Assembly: GCA_946481425.1 (NCBI GenBank)
Contig: CAMLNT010000032.1
Coordinates: 1 to 16,488, forward strand
DNA length: 16,488 nt
Origin: an uncultured Brevundimonas sp.
Lineage (GTDB): Bacteria; Pseudomonadota; Alphaproteobacteria; Caulobacterales; Caulobacteraceae
Direction of reading: 5' to 3'
Shown here: positions 1 to 7,845 of the stretch, piece after piece
Position numbering within the stretch: the stretch's first letter is position 1
Layout of the letters: every line of letters begins with the position of its first letter
Position numbers and translations under genes: made by a program
Notes under the pieces: generated by a model
Seen by the model: only the letters and a program-made list of their open reading frames with translations
The model's database searches: none
Told to the model about the DNA's origin: nothing

Positions 1-498
1 AGCCCCTTCAACCAGATTCCGATCCTGACCGACGACGGTCTGGTCCTGTCGGAGACCGGGGCCATCCTGCTCCATCTGGCCGAACAGTCCGGCCGCCTGA
101 TCCCCGCCGACCCGGCCGGCCGCGCCCACGTGATCCAGTGGCTGTTCGGGGCCCTGGCCACCGTCGAAAGCCCGCTCCAGCCGCTCCAGCTGATGCGCAT
201 GGGGGCCATGGGCGAGATTTCGCCCGGCGTACAGGCCTTCTTCGACGGCTATGCCGAACGCGTGCTCGACGGCGTGAACCGCCGCCTCGAAGGCCGCGAC
301 TGGATCGCCGCCGACGACTTCACCGTCGCCGATCTGCTCCTCGCCTCGGTCCTGCGCCAGGCGCGCAAGACCAACCTGATGGACGCCTATCCCAAGGTGA
401 AGGCCTTTTACGAACGCGCCATGGCCCGCCCCGCCTGGGCCCGCACCCTGGACCTCTACGCCGACCGCCTGGACGCCGACCGCTCGGCGCTCGACTGA
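1..498 (+). CDS. Glutathione S-transferase family protein, 3' part
   Basis: The reading frame is open from base 1, so the gene starts before the window; 165 codons are visible. The first visible residues, SPFNQIPIL, followed by LSETGAILLHLAE, are the second half of a GST thioredoxin fold. They hold the cis-proline (IP) and the Ser-Glu pair that normally binds the gamma-glutamyl part of glutathione. The remainder is an all-helical C-terminal domain, with WIAADDFTVADLLLASVL matching the conserved N-capping segment (tvADi) of that domain. GSTs are cytosolic and conjugate glutathione to electrophiles or reduce peroxides; the substrate cannot be told from sequence. The catalytic Ser/Tyr/Cys of the N-terminus is outside the window. 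The convergent MerR gene ends 6 bases downstream. Confidence 0.9.
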   Translation, partial: SPFNQIPILTDDGLVLSETGAILLHLAEQSGRLIPADPAGRAHVIQWLFGALATVESPLQPLQLMRMGAMGEISPGVQAFFDGYAERVLDGVNRRLEGRDWIAADDFTVADLLLASVLRQARKTNLMDAYPKVKAFYERAMARPAWARTLDLYADRLDADRSALD

Positions 499-504
499 TG
501 GCGC

Positions 505-891
505 TCAGCCGCCGAACGCCTCGATGATGGGGCAGGGGCCATCGTCGTGCCCGGCGCAGGCCTTCGCCAGCCGTTTGAGCGACGCGCGAGCTCTTTCCAG
601 TTCGGCGATACGCTCGTCGAGCGCCGCGATCCGGGCCGTCGCCAGAGCCCGGGCCCTCGCATGATCGCGCCCCGCGTCCAACGCCAGCAGTTCACTGATC
701 TCTTCCAGTGTGAACCCGGCCGCCTGGGCCGAACGAATGAACTTCAGGCGCCTGAGTATGTCCGGGCCGTAGCGCCGGATTTCACCTGCCCGTCGCGGCG
801 TCTCCAGCAGGCCCCGTCGCTGGTAGAACCGCACCGTTTCAACCCCGACGCCGCCCGCTTGGGCCAGCTGGCCAATGGTCATGTCGGTCAT
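505..891 (-). CDS. MerR-family metal/thiol-responsive regulator
   Basis: A 128-residue regulator. The N-terminal winged helix-turn-helix (about residues 4-70, with VETVRFYQRRGLL and IRRYG) closely resembles mercury MerR. A dimerisation helix follows (about 80-110), then a C-terminal loop with C112 and C120. By my count this C-x7-C loop matches the copper sensor CueR in spacing and numbering, whereas mercury MerR has one more residue between these cysteines. The residue aligned with the third Hg ligand (Cys82 of MerR, Ser77 of CueR) is His77, so the effector is uncertain: Cu+, Hg2+, another soft metal, or a thiol/redox signal. I chose the ATG at 891 because GGAG lies 7 nt upstream; the upstream ATG at 909 lies inside the operator and has no SD. 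It is divergent from the glutaredoxin-MauE gene, its likely target. Confidence 0.9.
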   Translation of the reverse strand: MTDMTIGQLAQAGGVGVETVRFYQRRGLLETPRRAGEIRRYGPDILRRLKFIRSAQAAGFTLEEISELLALDAGRDHARARALATARIAALDERIAELERARASLKRLAKACAGHDDGPCPIIEAFGG

Positions 892-894
892 CGC

Positions 895-926
895 TTGACT
901 CCGTACCATGGTACGGACCCTACATG
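895..926 (+). promoter_or_regulatory. MerR-type promoter with mer-like operator
   Basis: A -35 element TTGACT (895-900) and a weak -10 TACATG (921-926) are separated by 20 bp, the overlong spacing that MerR-family activators need. The spacer holds a perfect 18-bp palindrome, TCCGTACCATGGTACGGA (900-917). Its half-sites TCCGTAC/GTACGGA and 4-bp centre are the arrangement of the classical mer operator, and the -35 is the same as that of the Tn501 merT promoter as I remember it. The element reads toward the glutaredoxin-MauE gene and overlaps the SD of the divergent regulator, so autoregulation is likely. A GANTC site (GACTC, 897-901) sits on the -35/operator border. Confidence 0.85.
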
Positions 927-962
927 GGCTGCATCGCGTTGTCGCTCAAGCAGGAGCCCATG

Positions 963-1712
963 ATGTCCGACCCCGCCAGGATCGCCTCCGTCTATCGCAT
1001 GGTCATGCCCGAGCATGTCTGTCCCTACGGCCGCAAGGCCGTCTGGCTGCTCAAATCGAAGGGCTACGCCGTCGAGGATCACCACCTCAAGACCCGCGCC
1101 GAGACCGACGCCTTCAAGGCCGAGCACGGGGTCAAGACCACGCCCCAGATCTTCATCGATGGCCAGCGGATCGGCGGCTACGACGACCTTCGCCGCCACT
1201 TCGGTCAGCGCGTGCCTGAACCGGGCGCGACCAGCTACACGCCCGTCCTCGTCGTCTTCGCCGTCGCCGCCCTGATCGCCGCGGTCACCGTCTGGTGGCA
1301 GGACGGCTGGGTCGTCGCCAACTTCGTCCCGACCTTCATCTCGGTCGCCATGATGCTGCTGGCGATGCTGAAACTTCAGGACGTCGAGAAGTTCTCGACC
1401 ATGTTCCTGAACTACGACCTCCTGGCCCAGCGCTGGCCGCCCTACGGCTACGTCTATCCCTTCGCCGAGCTGACGGCCGGGACCCTGATGCTGGCAGGCG
1501 TTCTGACCTGGTTCTCGACCCCGCTGGCCCTGTTCATTGGAGGCATCGGCGCGCTCTCTGTCTTCAAGGCCGTCTATGTCGACAGGCGCGAGCTCAAGTG
1601 CGCCTGCGTTGGCGGCTCGTCGAACGTGCCGCTGGGCTTCGTTTCGCTGAGCGAGAACCTCGCCATGATCGGGATGGCGGCGTGGATGCTGCTGATGCCG
1701 GGGCACGCCTAG
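963..1712 (+). CDS. Glutaredoxin-MauE/DoxX fusion membrane protein
   Basis: A 249-residue fusion. Residues 8-80 are a glutaredoxin fold with a single active-site cysteine (CPYG, C20), the cis-Pro segment TTPQIFIDG and a GG pair at 71-72 that would hold glutathione. Residues 93-246 contain four or five hydrophobic segments of the MauE/DoxX redox-associated membrane family. A CAC motif (C213, C215) just before the last helix could exchange disulfides with the glutaredoxin head. The usual second active-site cysteine is Gly, so a monothiol mechanism is expected. Position downstream of a mer-type operator suggests induction by a metal or thiol stress; the role is inferred. Start: AGGAG (952-956) precedes the tandem ATGs at 960 and 963. 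The ATG at 924 lies within or before the predicted transcription start and was rejected. Confidence 0.85.
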   Translation: MSDPARIASVYRMVMPEHVCPYGRKAVWLLKSKGYAVEDHHLKTRAETDAFKAEHGVKTTPQIFIDGQRIGGYDDLRRHFGQRVPEPGATSYTPVLVVFAVAALIAAVTVWWQDGWVVANFVPTFISVAMMLLAMLKLQDVEKFSTMFLNYDLLAQRWPPYGYVYPFAELTAGTLMLAGVLTWFSTPLALFIGGIGALSVFKAVYVDRRELKCACVGGSSNVPLGFVSLSENLAMIGMAAWMLLMPGHA

Positions 1713-1721
1713 CGCCCAGCC

Positions 1722-1733
1722 TTGACTTTGACA
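1722..1733 (+). promoter_or_regulatory. Possible -35 elements upstream of aspS
   Basis: TTGACT (1722-1727) and a consensus TTGACA (1728-1733) lie side by side 69 bases before aspS. No good -10 follows at 16-18 bp; TTTACG (1747-1752) is the nearest candidate and would suit only the shorter spacing used by the Caulobacter housekeeping sigma factor. A GANTC site (GAATC, 1796-1800) abuts the aspS start codon. Confidence 0.3.
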
Positions 1734-1801
1734 GGGGATCAGGCCCTTTACGCGCCTCCCGAAATCCGGCCTGACCGGGCCCTGATCCGAAGACAGAATC
1801 G

Positions 1802-3640
1802 ATGCACGCCTATCGCTCCCACACCTGCGGCGCCCTCCGTTCGACGGACGCCGGCGCCAATGTGCGCCTCTCGGGCTGGGTTCACCGCAAGCGCGACCAC
1901 GGCGGCCTGCTGTTCATCGACCTGCGCGACCACTACGGCCTGACGCAGCTGGTCTTCCACCCCGAGACGCCGGGCTTCGACATCGTCGAGCGCGTCCGCG
2001 CCGAGAGCGTCATCCGCATCGACGGCGAGGTTGTCCTGCGCGAGGCCGGCACCATCAACGCCAACCTGCCGACCGGCGAGGTCGAGGTCCGCGTCAAATC
2101 GGTCGAGGTCCTCTCCGAAGCCGCCGAACTGCCCCTCCCGGTCTTCGGCGAGCCCGAGTACCCCGAGGAGCTGCGCCTCAAGCACCGCTACCTCGATCTG
2201 CGCCGCGAGACCCTGCACAAGAACATCGTCCTGCGCTCCAGGGTTATCTCCTCGATCCGCCGCCGCATGGTCGATCAGGGCTTCCTCGAGTACCAGACGC
2301 CGATCCTGACGGCCTCGTCGCCCGAAGGCGCCCGCGACTTCCTCGTGCCCAGGCGCCTGCACCCCGGCAAGTTCTACGCCCTCCCGCAGGCGCCCCAGCA
2401 GTTCAAGCAGCTGCTCATGGTCTCGGGCTTCGACCGCTATTTCCAGATCGCGCCCTGCTTCCGCGACGAGGACCTGCGCGCCGACCGCTCGCTGGAATTC
2501 TACCAGCTCGACGTCGAGATGAGCTTCGTCACCCAGGAAGACGTCTTCGCCGCCATCGAGCCCGTCATGCATGGCGTGTTCGAGGAGTTCGCCGACGGCA
2601 AGCCGGTCTCCCCCATCGACCAGACCCACACCTTCACCAATGACTTCGGCCAGACCTCCGAGCACAAGGGCTTCGAGCGCCTGACCTACGAACAGTCGAT
2701 GGCCTGGTACGGCACCGACAAGCCGGACACCCGCAACCCTATCAAGATGCAGGTCGTCTCCGACCACTTCCGCGACGGCGGCTTCGGCCTGTTCAGCAAG
2801 ATCCTGGCGGCGGACGAGAAGAACGCTGTCTGGGCCATCCCGGCCCCGACCGGCGGCTCGCGCGCCTTCTGCGACCGCATGAACTCCTGGGCGCAAGGGG
2901 AAGGCCAGCCGGGCCTCGGCTACATCTTCTGGTCCGACGACCAGGGCGCCTGGGGCGGCCCGATCGCCAAGAACCTCGGCCAGGAGCCGACCGAAGCGCT
3001 CATGTCGTCGCTCGGCCTGGGCAAGGGCGACGCCGCCTTCTTCGCCGCTGGCCTGCCCGCGACCTTCGCCAAGTTCGCCGACCTGGCCCGCACCCGCGTC
3101 GGATCTGAGCTGAAGCTGATCGACGAGGACCAGTTCAAGTTCTGCTGGATCGTCGATTTCCCGATGTTCGAATGGTCTGAGGAAGAGAAGAAGGTCGACT
3201 TCTCGCACAACCCCTTCTCGATGCCGCAGGGTGGTCTGGAGGCTCTGGAAACCCAGGACCCCCTGACAATCCGCGCCTACCAGTACGACATCGTCTGCAA
3301 CGGCTATGAGCTCTGCTCGGGCGCGATCCGCAACCACAAGGCCGAGATCATGCTCAAGGCCTTCGAGATCGCCGGCTACGACGCCTCGGTGGTCGAGGAC
3401 CAGTTCGGCGGCATGCTGAACGCCTTCCGCTACGGCGCGCCCCCGCACGGCGGCCTGGCCCCCGGCATCGACCGCATCGTTATGCTGCTGGCCAATCAGA
3501 CGGCGATCCGCGAGGTTATCGCCTTCCCGCTGAACCAGCAGGGCGAAGACCTTCTGATGAACGCCCCGACCGAAGCGGCCGAGCGTCAGCTCAAGGACGT
3601 GCACATCCGCACGGCCCTGCCGATCAAGGTCTCGAACTAG
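1802..3640 (+). CDS. aspS: Aspartyl-tRNA synthetase, probably non-discriminating
   Basis: A 612-residue class II synthetase that charges tRNA with aspartate in the cytosol. The N-terminal OB-fold anticodon domain covers about residues 1-105, the catalytic core starts near 125, and a bacterial GAD insertion lies in the middle. Visible motifs include the aspartate-site SSPEGARDF (172-180), [11 protein letters not shown], motif 2 ([14 protein letters not shown], 220-233) and motif 3 ([14 protein letters not shown], 550-563). His33 in RDHGG and Gly83 in REAGT align with the His31/Gly83 pair of the tRNA(Asx)-type enzyme of Pseudomonas aeruginosa rather than the Leu/Lys of E. coli. This suggests it also makes Asp-tRNA(Asn), to be amidated by GatCAB. 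The SD is weak. It converges with the pentapeptide-repeat gene 14 bases on. Confidence 0.97.
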   Translation: MHAYRSHTCGALRSTDAGANVRLSGWVHRKRDHGGLLFIDLRDHYGLTQLVFHPETPGFDIVERVRAESVIRIDGEVVLREAGTINANLPTGEVEVRVKSVEVLSEAAELPLPVFGEPEYPEELRLKHRYLDLRRETLHKNIVLRSRVISSIRRRMVDQGFLEYQTPILTASSPEGARDFLVPRRLHPGKFYALPQAPQQFKQLLMVSGFDRYFQIAPCFRDEDLRADRSLEFYQLDVEMSFVTQEDVFAAIEPVMHGVFEEFADGKPVSPIDQTHTFTNDFGQTSEHKGFERLTYEQSMAWYGTDKPDTRNPIKMQVVSDHFRDGGFGLFSKILAADEKNAVWAIPAPTGGSRAFCDRMNSWAQGEGQPGLGYIFWSDDQGAWGGPIAKNLGQEPTEALMSSLGLGKGDAAFFAAGLPATFAKFADLARTRVGSELKLIDEDQFKFCWIVDFPMFEWSEEEKKVDFSHNPFSMPQGGLEALETQDPLTIRAYQYDIVCNGYELCSGAIRNHKAEIMLKAFEIAGYDASVVEDQFGGMLNAFRYGAPPHGGLAPGIDRIVMLLANQTAIREVIAFPLNQQGEDLLMNAPTEAAERQLKDVHIRTALPIKVSN

Positions 3641-3647
3641 GGAAGGG

Positions 3648-3667
3648 CGCCGGCCTAGTTGCCGGCG
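3648..3667. terminator. Weak hairpin between convergent genes
   Basis: A 7-bp GC stem (CGCCGGC/GCCGGCG) around the six-base loop CTAGTT lies between the aspS stop and the end of the pentapeptide-repeat gene, whose stop codon is in the loop. No T-run follows on either strand, so intrinsic termination is doubtful. It could still slow both convergent polymerases. Confidence 0.3.
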
Positions 3668-4470
3668 ATGACCATCACCTGGCGCGGCGCGCTCGGCGGC
3701 CGCGGTGGGCGCAAGCCCGACGGGTTGCGGCATTCCCGCACCGTCAGTCCGCGCGGCAACTCGGTCTCCTCGTTGCCGCAGGCGCTGTTGATCTGGGCCT
3801 GGGTCAGGCCCCGCGCGCCTGACAGGTCCGCCCCGCGGATGTCGGCCCGGCTCAGATCGGCTCCGGCGAAGTTGGCCCGGCTGAAGTCCGACTCGCGCAT
3901 CCGCGCCCCGGTGAGCTGTGCATTGACGAACGAGGCGCCGGTGAAGTCGCTCTCGGCCAGGTTCGCGCCGCGCAACTCCGCGTCCGAAAAGTTTGCGCCG
4001 GTCGCATCGACCTCGCTGAAGTCCGCGCCGAACAGGCCGGCGCCCGACAGGTTCGCTCCGGTCAGGTCCGATTCCGTAAAGGCCGCGCCCTGCGCCTCGA
4101 CGCCATCGAGCCGTGCCTGGGTGAAATCAGCCTCTGTAAAGCTCGTCCCGACCAGCGATGCGCCCCGCAGGTCGGCCCGCGTGAAGTCGACCTCCGAGAA
4201 GTTCGAGCCCGTGATCGTCGTGCCCCGCAGGTCGGCCCCGACCAGTGTCGCCTCGCTGAAGTTGGCGCCGACGAAGTTCGCGCCGCTCAGCCGGCGCCCC
4301 GACAGTTCGCAGCGCACGCAGGCGCCGCCGATCGAGATCACCCGCGACACATCGCGGTCCTGAAACTGGAACTGGCCGCCGGCCAGCGCCTGCCCGGCCG
4401 AGCCGAGCGTCAGGGCCGCGACGAGGGCGGCGGGAGCGATGCGAAGAAGCGAGGTCGGGGAGGACATCAT
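3655..4470 (-). CDS. Secreted pentapeptide-repeat protein (longer paralogue)
   Basis: A 271-residue protein with a signal peptide (about 1-30, hydrophobic core LVAALTLGSAG, cleavage after ALA) and roughly 33 pentapeptide repeats (A[DN]LxG type, about 55-220) that should form a right-handed quadrilateral beta-helix. The repeats keep an exact 20-residue period, one helix turn, from residue 71 to 210, with Glu at the third and Asp at the fifth position of nearly every turn. C51-x2-C54 caps the N-terminal side, and C231 and C247 the C-terminal side in a GLTQAQINSACG segment. The same four cysteines occur in the neighbouring paralogue, so disulfides in the periplasm are likely. Function is unknown. 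The ATG at 4470 follows GGAGGA by 10 nt; the ATG at 4488 overlaps that SD. The tail (248-271) is Pro/Arg-rich. Confidence 0.85.
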   Translation of the reverse strand: MMSSPTSLLRIAPAALVAALTLGSAGQALAGGQFQFQDRDVSRVISIGGACVRCELSGRRLSGANFVGANFSEATLVGADLRGTTITGSNFSEVDFTRADLRGASLVGTSFTEADFTQARLDGVEAQGAAFTESDLTGANLSGAGLFGADFSEVDATGANFSDAELRGANLAESDFTGASFVNAQLTGARMRESDFSRANFAGADLSRADIRGADLSGARGLTQAQINSACGNEETELPRGLTVRECRNPSGLRPPRPPSAPRQVMVIAGN

Positions 4471-4531
4471 GATCGCGGTGTCCTCCATCGCCGGCCAGCT
4501 GACCACTTAATTCGCCGTAAGGTCCAAGGCC

Positions 4532-5014
4532 CTAGCAGGACGGGATTGTGAGCGAGCCCGACAGTTCCGTCGAAGCGTCGCCGCAAGCCTGGTTCAGCTG
4601 GCGCTGGGTCAGGCCGCGCGCGCGGCTCATCTGGGCGCCCGAGAAATTGGCCCCGCTCAGGTTCGCGCCGGAGAAGTTCGCCCCCTCCAAGAAGGTCCCG
4701 ACCCAACTCGAATTCGTCAGGTCGGCGCCCGAGAAGTTCGCGCCCGCAAAGACGCCGCCGTAGGCGTCCGCGTCGCGCAGGTCGGCGCCCGAGAAGTTCG
4801 CCCGGTTCAGCACGACGGCCGTAAGCGACGCCTGCCTCAGGCGTGCCCTGGAATAGTTGCGGCCGCTGGCTTGCAGTCCGGTCAGATCCGCCTGAAACAG
4901 GTTACAGCCTGCGCACGACGCCCCGCGCTGGGCGGAAGCAATCTGGCCCTGGTTCTGGGCCATGGCCGGCATGGCGGCCAGAGACAGGGTGACGACGAGG
5001 GCGACTACGCGCAT
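4532..5014 (-). CDS. Secreted pentapeptide-repeat protein (shorter paralogue)
   Basis: A 160-residue paralogue of the next gene downstream. The signal peptide is about residues 1-19 (cleavage after AMA). C34-x2-C37 precedes about 19 pentapeptide repeats, including three turns starting with ANFSG at 20-residue spacing (72, 92, 112). The C-terminal segment RGLTQRQLNQACG with C144 and C160 matches the paralogue. Expected to be a small periplasmic beta-helix closed by cysteines; the role is unknown. The ATG at 5014 has GGAG 7 nt upstream. The frame extends further upstream without homology and would run into the preceding gene. It starts 50 bp after the NrdJ-like gene and ends 61 bp before the longer paralogue, so the three could be one transcript. 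The repeats are also visible in the DNA, where GAAGTTCGC recurs. Confidence 0.85.
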   Translation of the reverse strand: MRVVALVVTLSLAAMPAMAQNQGQIASAQRGASCAGCNLFQADLTGLQASGRNYSRARLRQASLTAVVLNRANFSGADLRDADAYGGVFAGANFSGADLTNSSWVGTFLEGANFSGANLSGANFSGAQMSRARGLTQRQLNQACGDASTELSGSLTIPSC

Positions 5015-5064
5015 CGGTGAGCTCCGAAAGATCGCCAAGGCCTTGCAAGAAGCGGACCGTAGGC

Positions 5065-7761
5065 CTAGCCGCCCGTCACGTCGGCCAGGCTCGGCGCGAA
5101 GCCGCAGTTGTCGCAGACAAAGCCGCCGCCCTTGCGCTGAAGCGCCGCGTCCCCGCACGCCGGACAGACATCAGCCACGGGCGGGCCTGAGGCTTCGGGC
5201 GACGCCGGCTCGTCACGACGGCCGAAAGGGACGACTACGAGATTGTCGTGCGCGCCCCGTGTGAGGCCTTTTGAGATAAATCGCGTCGCCGGCGCGGGCT
5301 GGTCGGCCTCTGTTGTCTCCAGCCCATCGGCATCCAGACCTTTGGGCGTCGCATTGGCGAGGTCGGCGCGGTCCAGATAACTCACCGCCAGCTCGCGGAA
5401 GACATAGTCGAGGATCGAGGTCGCAGAACGGATCGAGTCGTTGCCTGTCACGACGCCCGACGGCTCAAACCGCGTGAAGACGAAGGCGTCCACGAACTCG
5501 TCCAATGGTACGCCGTACTGCAAACCGATCGAGACCGAGATGGCGAAGTTGTTCATCAGGCTTCGGAAGGCGGCGCCTTCCTTGTGCATGTCGATGAAGA
5601 TTTCGCCGATCTCCCCGTCCTCGTACTCTCCCGTATGCAGATAGACTTTGTGGCCGCCGACGGCGGCCTTCTGGATGTAGCCCTTGCGCCGGTCGGGAAG
5701 TTTTCGGCGCGCCGTCGAGCGGGCCGAAGGCGCCCTTACTGGCGCCGCATCAACGACGGGCTCTGACACAGCGGTCAGGTCGGGAAGAGCGAACAGGGTG
5801 ACGCTCGCCGGTGGCTTGTCGTGTTCAACACGGACGGCCCGCACCCCGGCCAGAGCCGCCGCCGACTGCAGCCGGACGAGTTGCGAGGCGTCCTCACGCC
5901 AGCCGGCTGAGAGTACCAGATCGCGAGGCGCTGCGGTGAAGGCTTCCAGGGCGACTGTCATCGCCAGCCGAGCCTGGATTGAGGGGGGATCAGTCAGGGC
6001 GGCGATGGCGTCGGTCCGTCCCGGCCAGTCCGTCAGGTCAGGCGCGCCGAAAACATGGACGGCCGCTTTTGCTACGGCCTCAGGATCGATCCCGATATGC
6101 GTCAGCAGATCGAAACCCGGCGCCGACGAAATCTCGCCGCGAATGCCGAGCGCGTCTTCTACAAAGCCTCGACCAAGGACGAGCGGCGAGAATGCCGAGG
6201 CGAAGTCAGGCGCGTCGTCCAGGGCGCTTTCCACCGCATGCAGTTCGAGATCGGTGAAACCAGCCTCGCGCAGATCGGCCAGATCGAAGCCGGGGGCGTC
6301 CGCGAGGGTCCGCCGCCCGAGGATATGCCGTTCGGCGGATTCGAGATTTGCGCCGAGCATCCGGAGCGCCGCGGCTGTGTCGGGATGCAGCGTCCTGACC
6401 ACCTCGCCGTCCGCGGTCTCGACATACCCGCGTACGCTGGTCGCGCCGGACGCTCCAACGGATAGTCCTCCCAGCCGAAGCGCGGTCTCTGTGTCGAGAT
6501 CGAGAGCGGTCGTCTGCTGGTGTCGAAGACCGTGTCGACGGGCCGCCTTTTGCGCCAGACCATAGGCCTTGCTCGATTCAGGGTCGGTCGCCTTGGCCAG
6601 GTCGGCCAGCCTGGACAGCTCGGTGAGGGTCGCGGCGGCTTCGCCGGTCCAGGCCTCGCATGCCCCGATCTGGCCTGCGATCTCAGCCGACGCGCAAAGG
6701 GTTGCCGCATCCATTCGCGCAACCAAGCCCGCGGCGCGCTGGCGGCCCGTGTCGCTGTCGAACGCCAACCCCTCGCGGCGGAGCCGATCGGAGAGACCAC
6801 AGGGCACGATGGCGATCGGGCGACTGTCGTGCCGCGTTCGGGCGTCAGCCGATGACGACGCGAACCCACACGCGACTTCGATCTCCAGCGCGAGAGTCCA
6901 GAGGCGTGTCAGGGCGGCGATATCCTCCTCGGCGGCGTCGCGTAGGTTCAGGCCCACCGTCGGCGCAGCTGGCAGCCGCCGCAGGGCCTCGGCGTCGGCG
7001 GGCGAAAAGACCACGCCGACGCCCCTCGTGCGGGCGACCCGCTGGGCAGGCTCAGAGCCGGCGGCCACCGAGCCGCGATCCGCCAGGACGGTGATACGCT
7101 CTGCGACTGCAGCCGCAGACCGGCCCTGGCTGGCGCAGTAGATATCGGCGTCCGAGAAGCCGGACTCGCGCGCCGCGCGGATCGCTGTCGCCAGCAGCGG
7201 ATTGAGCGCCGGATCCGAGTTCGTGGACCGAATGCCGGGACCTTCAGTCACGGCGCGCCGGACGTCGTGCAGCTTCGGTTCGAGCGGCTGGCCGGCAATG
7301 GGCGTCAGGCGCCGATCAAGGTCGGGGTCAGACAGCGTCAGCAGCGAGGGCTCCTCCGCCGACCCCAGACCGTCGCCTGCAGTCGGGTGGATACGGTAAC
7401 CGTCTGGCAGGCATGGTCCCGGCGCGGCCAGCCCCTGAAGCATCGTGGCGGCGAGCTCGCGGGCGAAGATCTCGGCGGTCGCTTCCTCGAGCAGCCCGAC
7501 TGCCATGCCCCAGGCGGCAAGCCTCGCGGCATACCGTTCGATCCCCCCTGCCAAGGGGGCATCCGGCTCGGGCTCCTGCCTATGCGCGCAGCCGGGCAGG
7601 TCGGTCGGCAAGGCGTCGGCCCAGTCGAGCCATGCGTCGACGCGAGCCGTGGTCCAGCCCGACGGCGCAACGACATCAATCCATTCGCCCCGACGTTCGG
7701 CGAGGCGGCATTCCAGGACCGGCAACCGGTCGGGGTTGGCGAAGCGGGATTCGAGACGCAA
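5065..7761 (-). CDS. NrdJ-like (class II RNR) degenerate paralogue with TSCPD domain
   Basis: An 898-residue protein. Residues 685-800 are a well-kept TSCPD domain of B12-dependent ribonucleotide reductase ([63 protein letters not shown]). A four-cysteine ribbon follows (C866-x2-C869, C883-x2-C886). The first 650 residues diverge but still align by eye with NrdJ segments in order: 75-125 with its N-terminal helices, 268-300 with NLASLNL..LWT..LEI, 325-365 with the YDSDEGR region, 403-430 with RHGFRN.Q.T, 497-575 with the F..W.LGE.F region, and 585-640 with MMAA.QPFISGAISKTI. The radical motif NPCSE is replaced by SPADAE (253-258), the PTGTI phosphate loop by LDTET, and the substrate-side cysteines are absent, so reductase activity is unlikely. 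NrdJ is usually near 1,200 residues. A regulatory or scaffolding role is inferred. Confidence 0.85.
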   Translation of the reverse strand: MRLESRFANPDRLPVLECRLAERRGEWIDVVAPSGWTTARVDAWLDWADALPTDLPGCAHRQEPEPDAPLAGGIERYAARLAAWGMAVGLLEEATAEIFARELAATMLQGLAAPGPCLPDGYRIHPTAGDGLGSAEEPSLLTLSDPDLDRRLTPIAGQPLEPKLHDVRRAVTEGPGIRSTNSDPALNPLLATAIRAARESGFSDADIYCASQGRSAAAVAERITVLADRGSVAAGSEPAQRVARTRGVGVVFSPADAEALRRLPAAPTVGLNLRDAAEEDIAALTRLWTLALEIEVACGFASSSADARTRHDSRPIAIVPCGLSDRLRREGLAFDSDTGRQRAAGLVARMDAATLCASAEIAGQIGACEAWTGEAAATLTELSRLADLAKATDPESSKAYGLAQKAARRHGLRHQQTTALDLDTETALRLGGLSVGASGATSVRGYVETADGEVVRTLHPDTAAALRMLGANLESAERHILGRRTLADAPGFDLADLREAGFTDLELHAVESALDDAPDFASAFSPLVLGRGFVEDALGIRGEISSAPGFDLLTHIGIDPEAVAKAAVHVFGAPDLTDWPGRTDAIAALTDPPSIQARLAMTVALEAFTAAPRDLVLSAGWREDASQLVRLQSAAALAGVRAVRVEHDKPPASVTLFALPDLTAVSEPVVDAAPVRAPSARSTARRKLPDRRKGYIQKAAVGGHKVYLHTGEYEDGEIGEIFIDMHKEGAAFRSLMNNFAISVSIGLQYGVPLDEFVDAFVFTRFEPSGVVTGNDSIRSATSILDYVFRELAVSYLDRADLANATPKGLDADGLETTEADQPAPATRFISKGLTRGAHDNLVVVPFGRRDEPASPEASGPPVADVCPACGDAALQRKGGGFVCDNCGFAPSLADVTGG

Positions 7762-7769
7762 GCGCGGGA

Positions 7770-7773
7770 CTCC
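7770..7773 (-). promoter_or_regulatory. RBS supporting a TTG start
   Basis: On the minus strand GGAG lies 8 nt before the TTG at 7761. An in-frame stop (TAG, 7792-7794) follows closely upstream with no ATG or GTG between, so TTG is the first usable start of the NrdJ-like gene. Confidence 0.7.
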
Positions 7774-7845
7774 GTCGCAGAGTTCGGCAGTCTAGCCGCA
7801 GGTCTTCCATCGGCAAATAGATGTGGGGGTTGAGGTGCGAATAGC

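Noticed and set aside
909..959. Upstream starts for the MerR gene (909) and the glutaredoxin-MauE gene (924)
   Set aside because: Both lie in or next to the operator and -10, without SD sequences; the starts at 891 and 963 have SDs and fit the families.
1748..3733. Open frame of 661 codons antisense to aspS
   Set aside because: It lies over a certain aspS gene and arises from GC-rich codon use; its composition (Val, Asp, Gln, Gly, Leu) is typical of such shadows and no domain is recognisable.
4640..4810. Recurring GAAGTTCGC units that resemble a repeat array
   Set aside because: The units are in frame with pentapeptide repeats and have 60-base periodicity from the protein; there are no unique spacers, so this is not CRISPR.
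5065..7761. NrdJ-like gene as a frameshifted pseudogene or assembly error
   Set aside because: The frame is continuous over 898 codons, has a good SD, and the divergence is spread evenly rather than breaking at one point.
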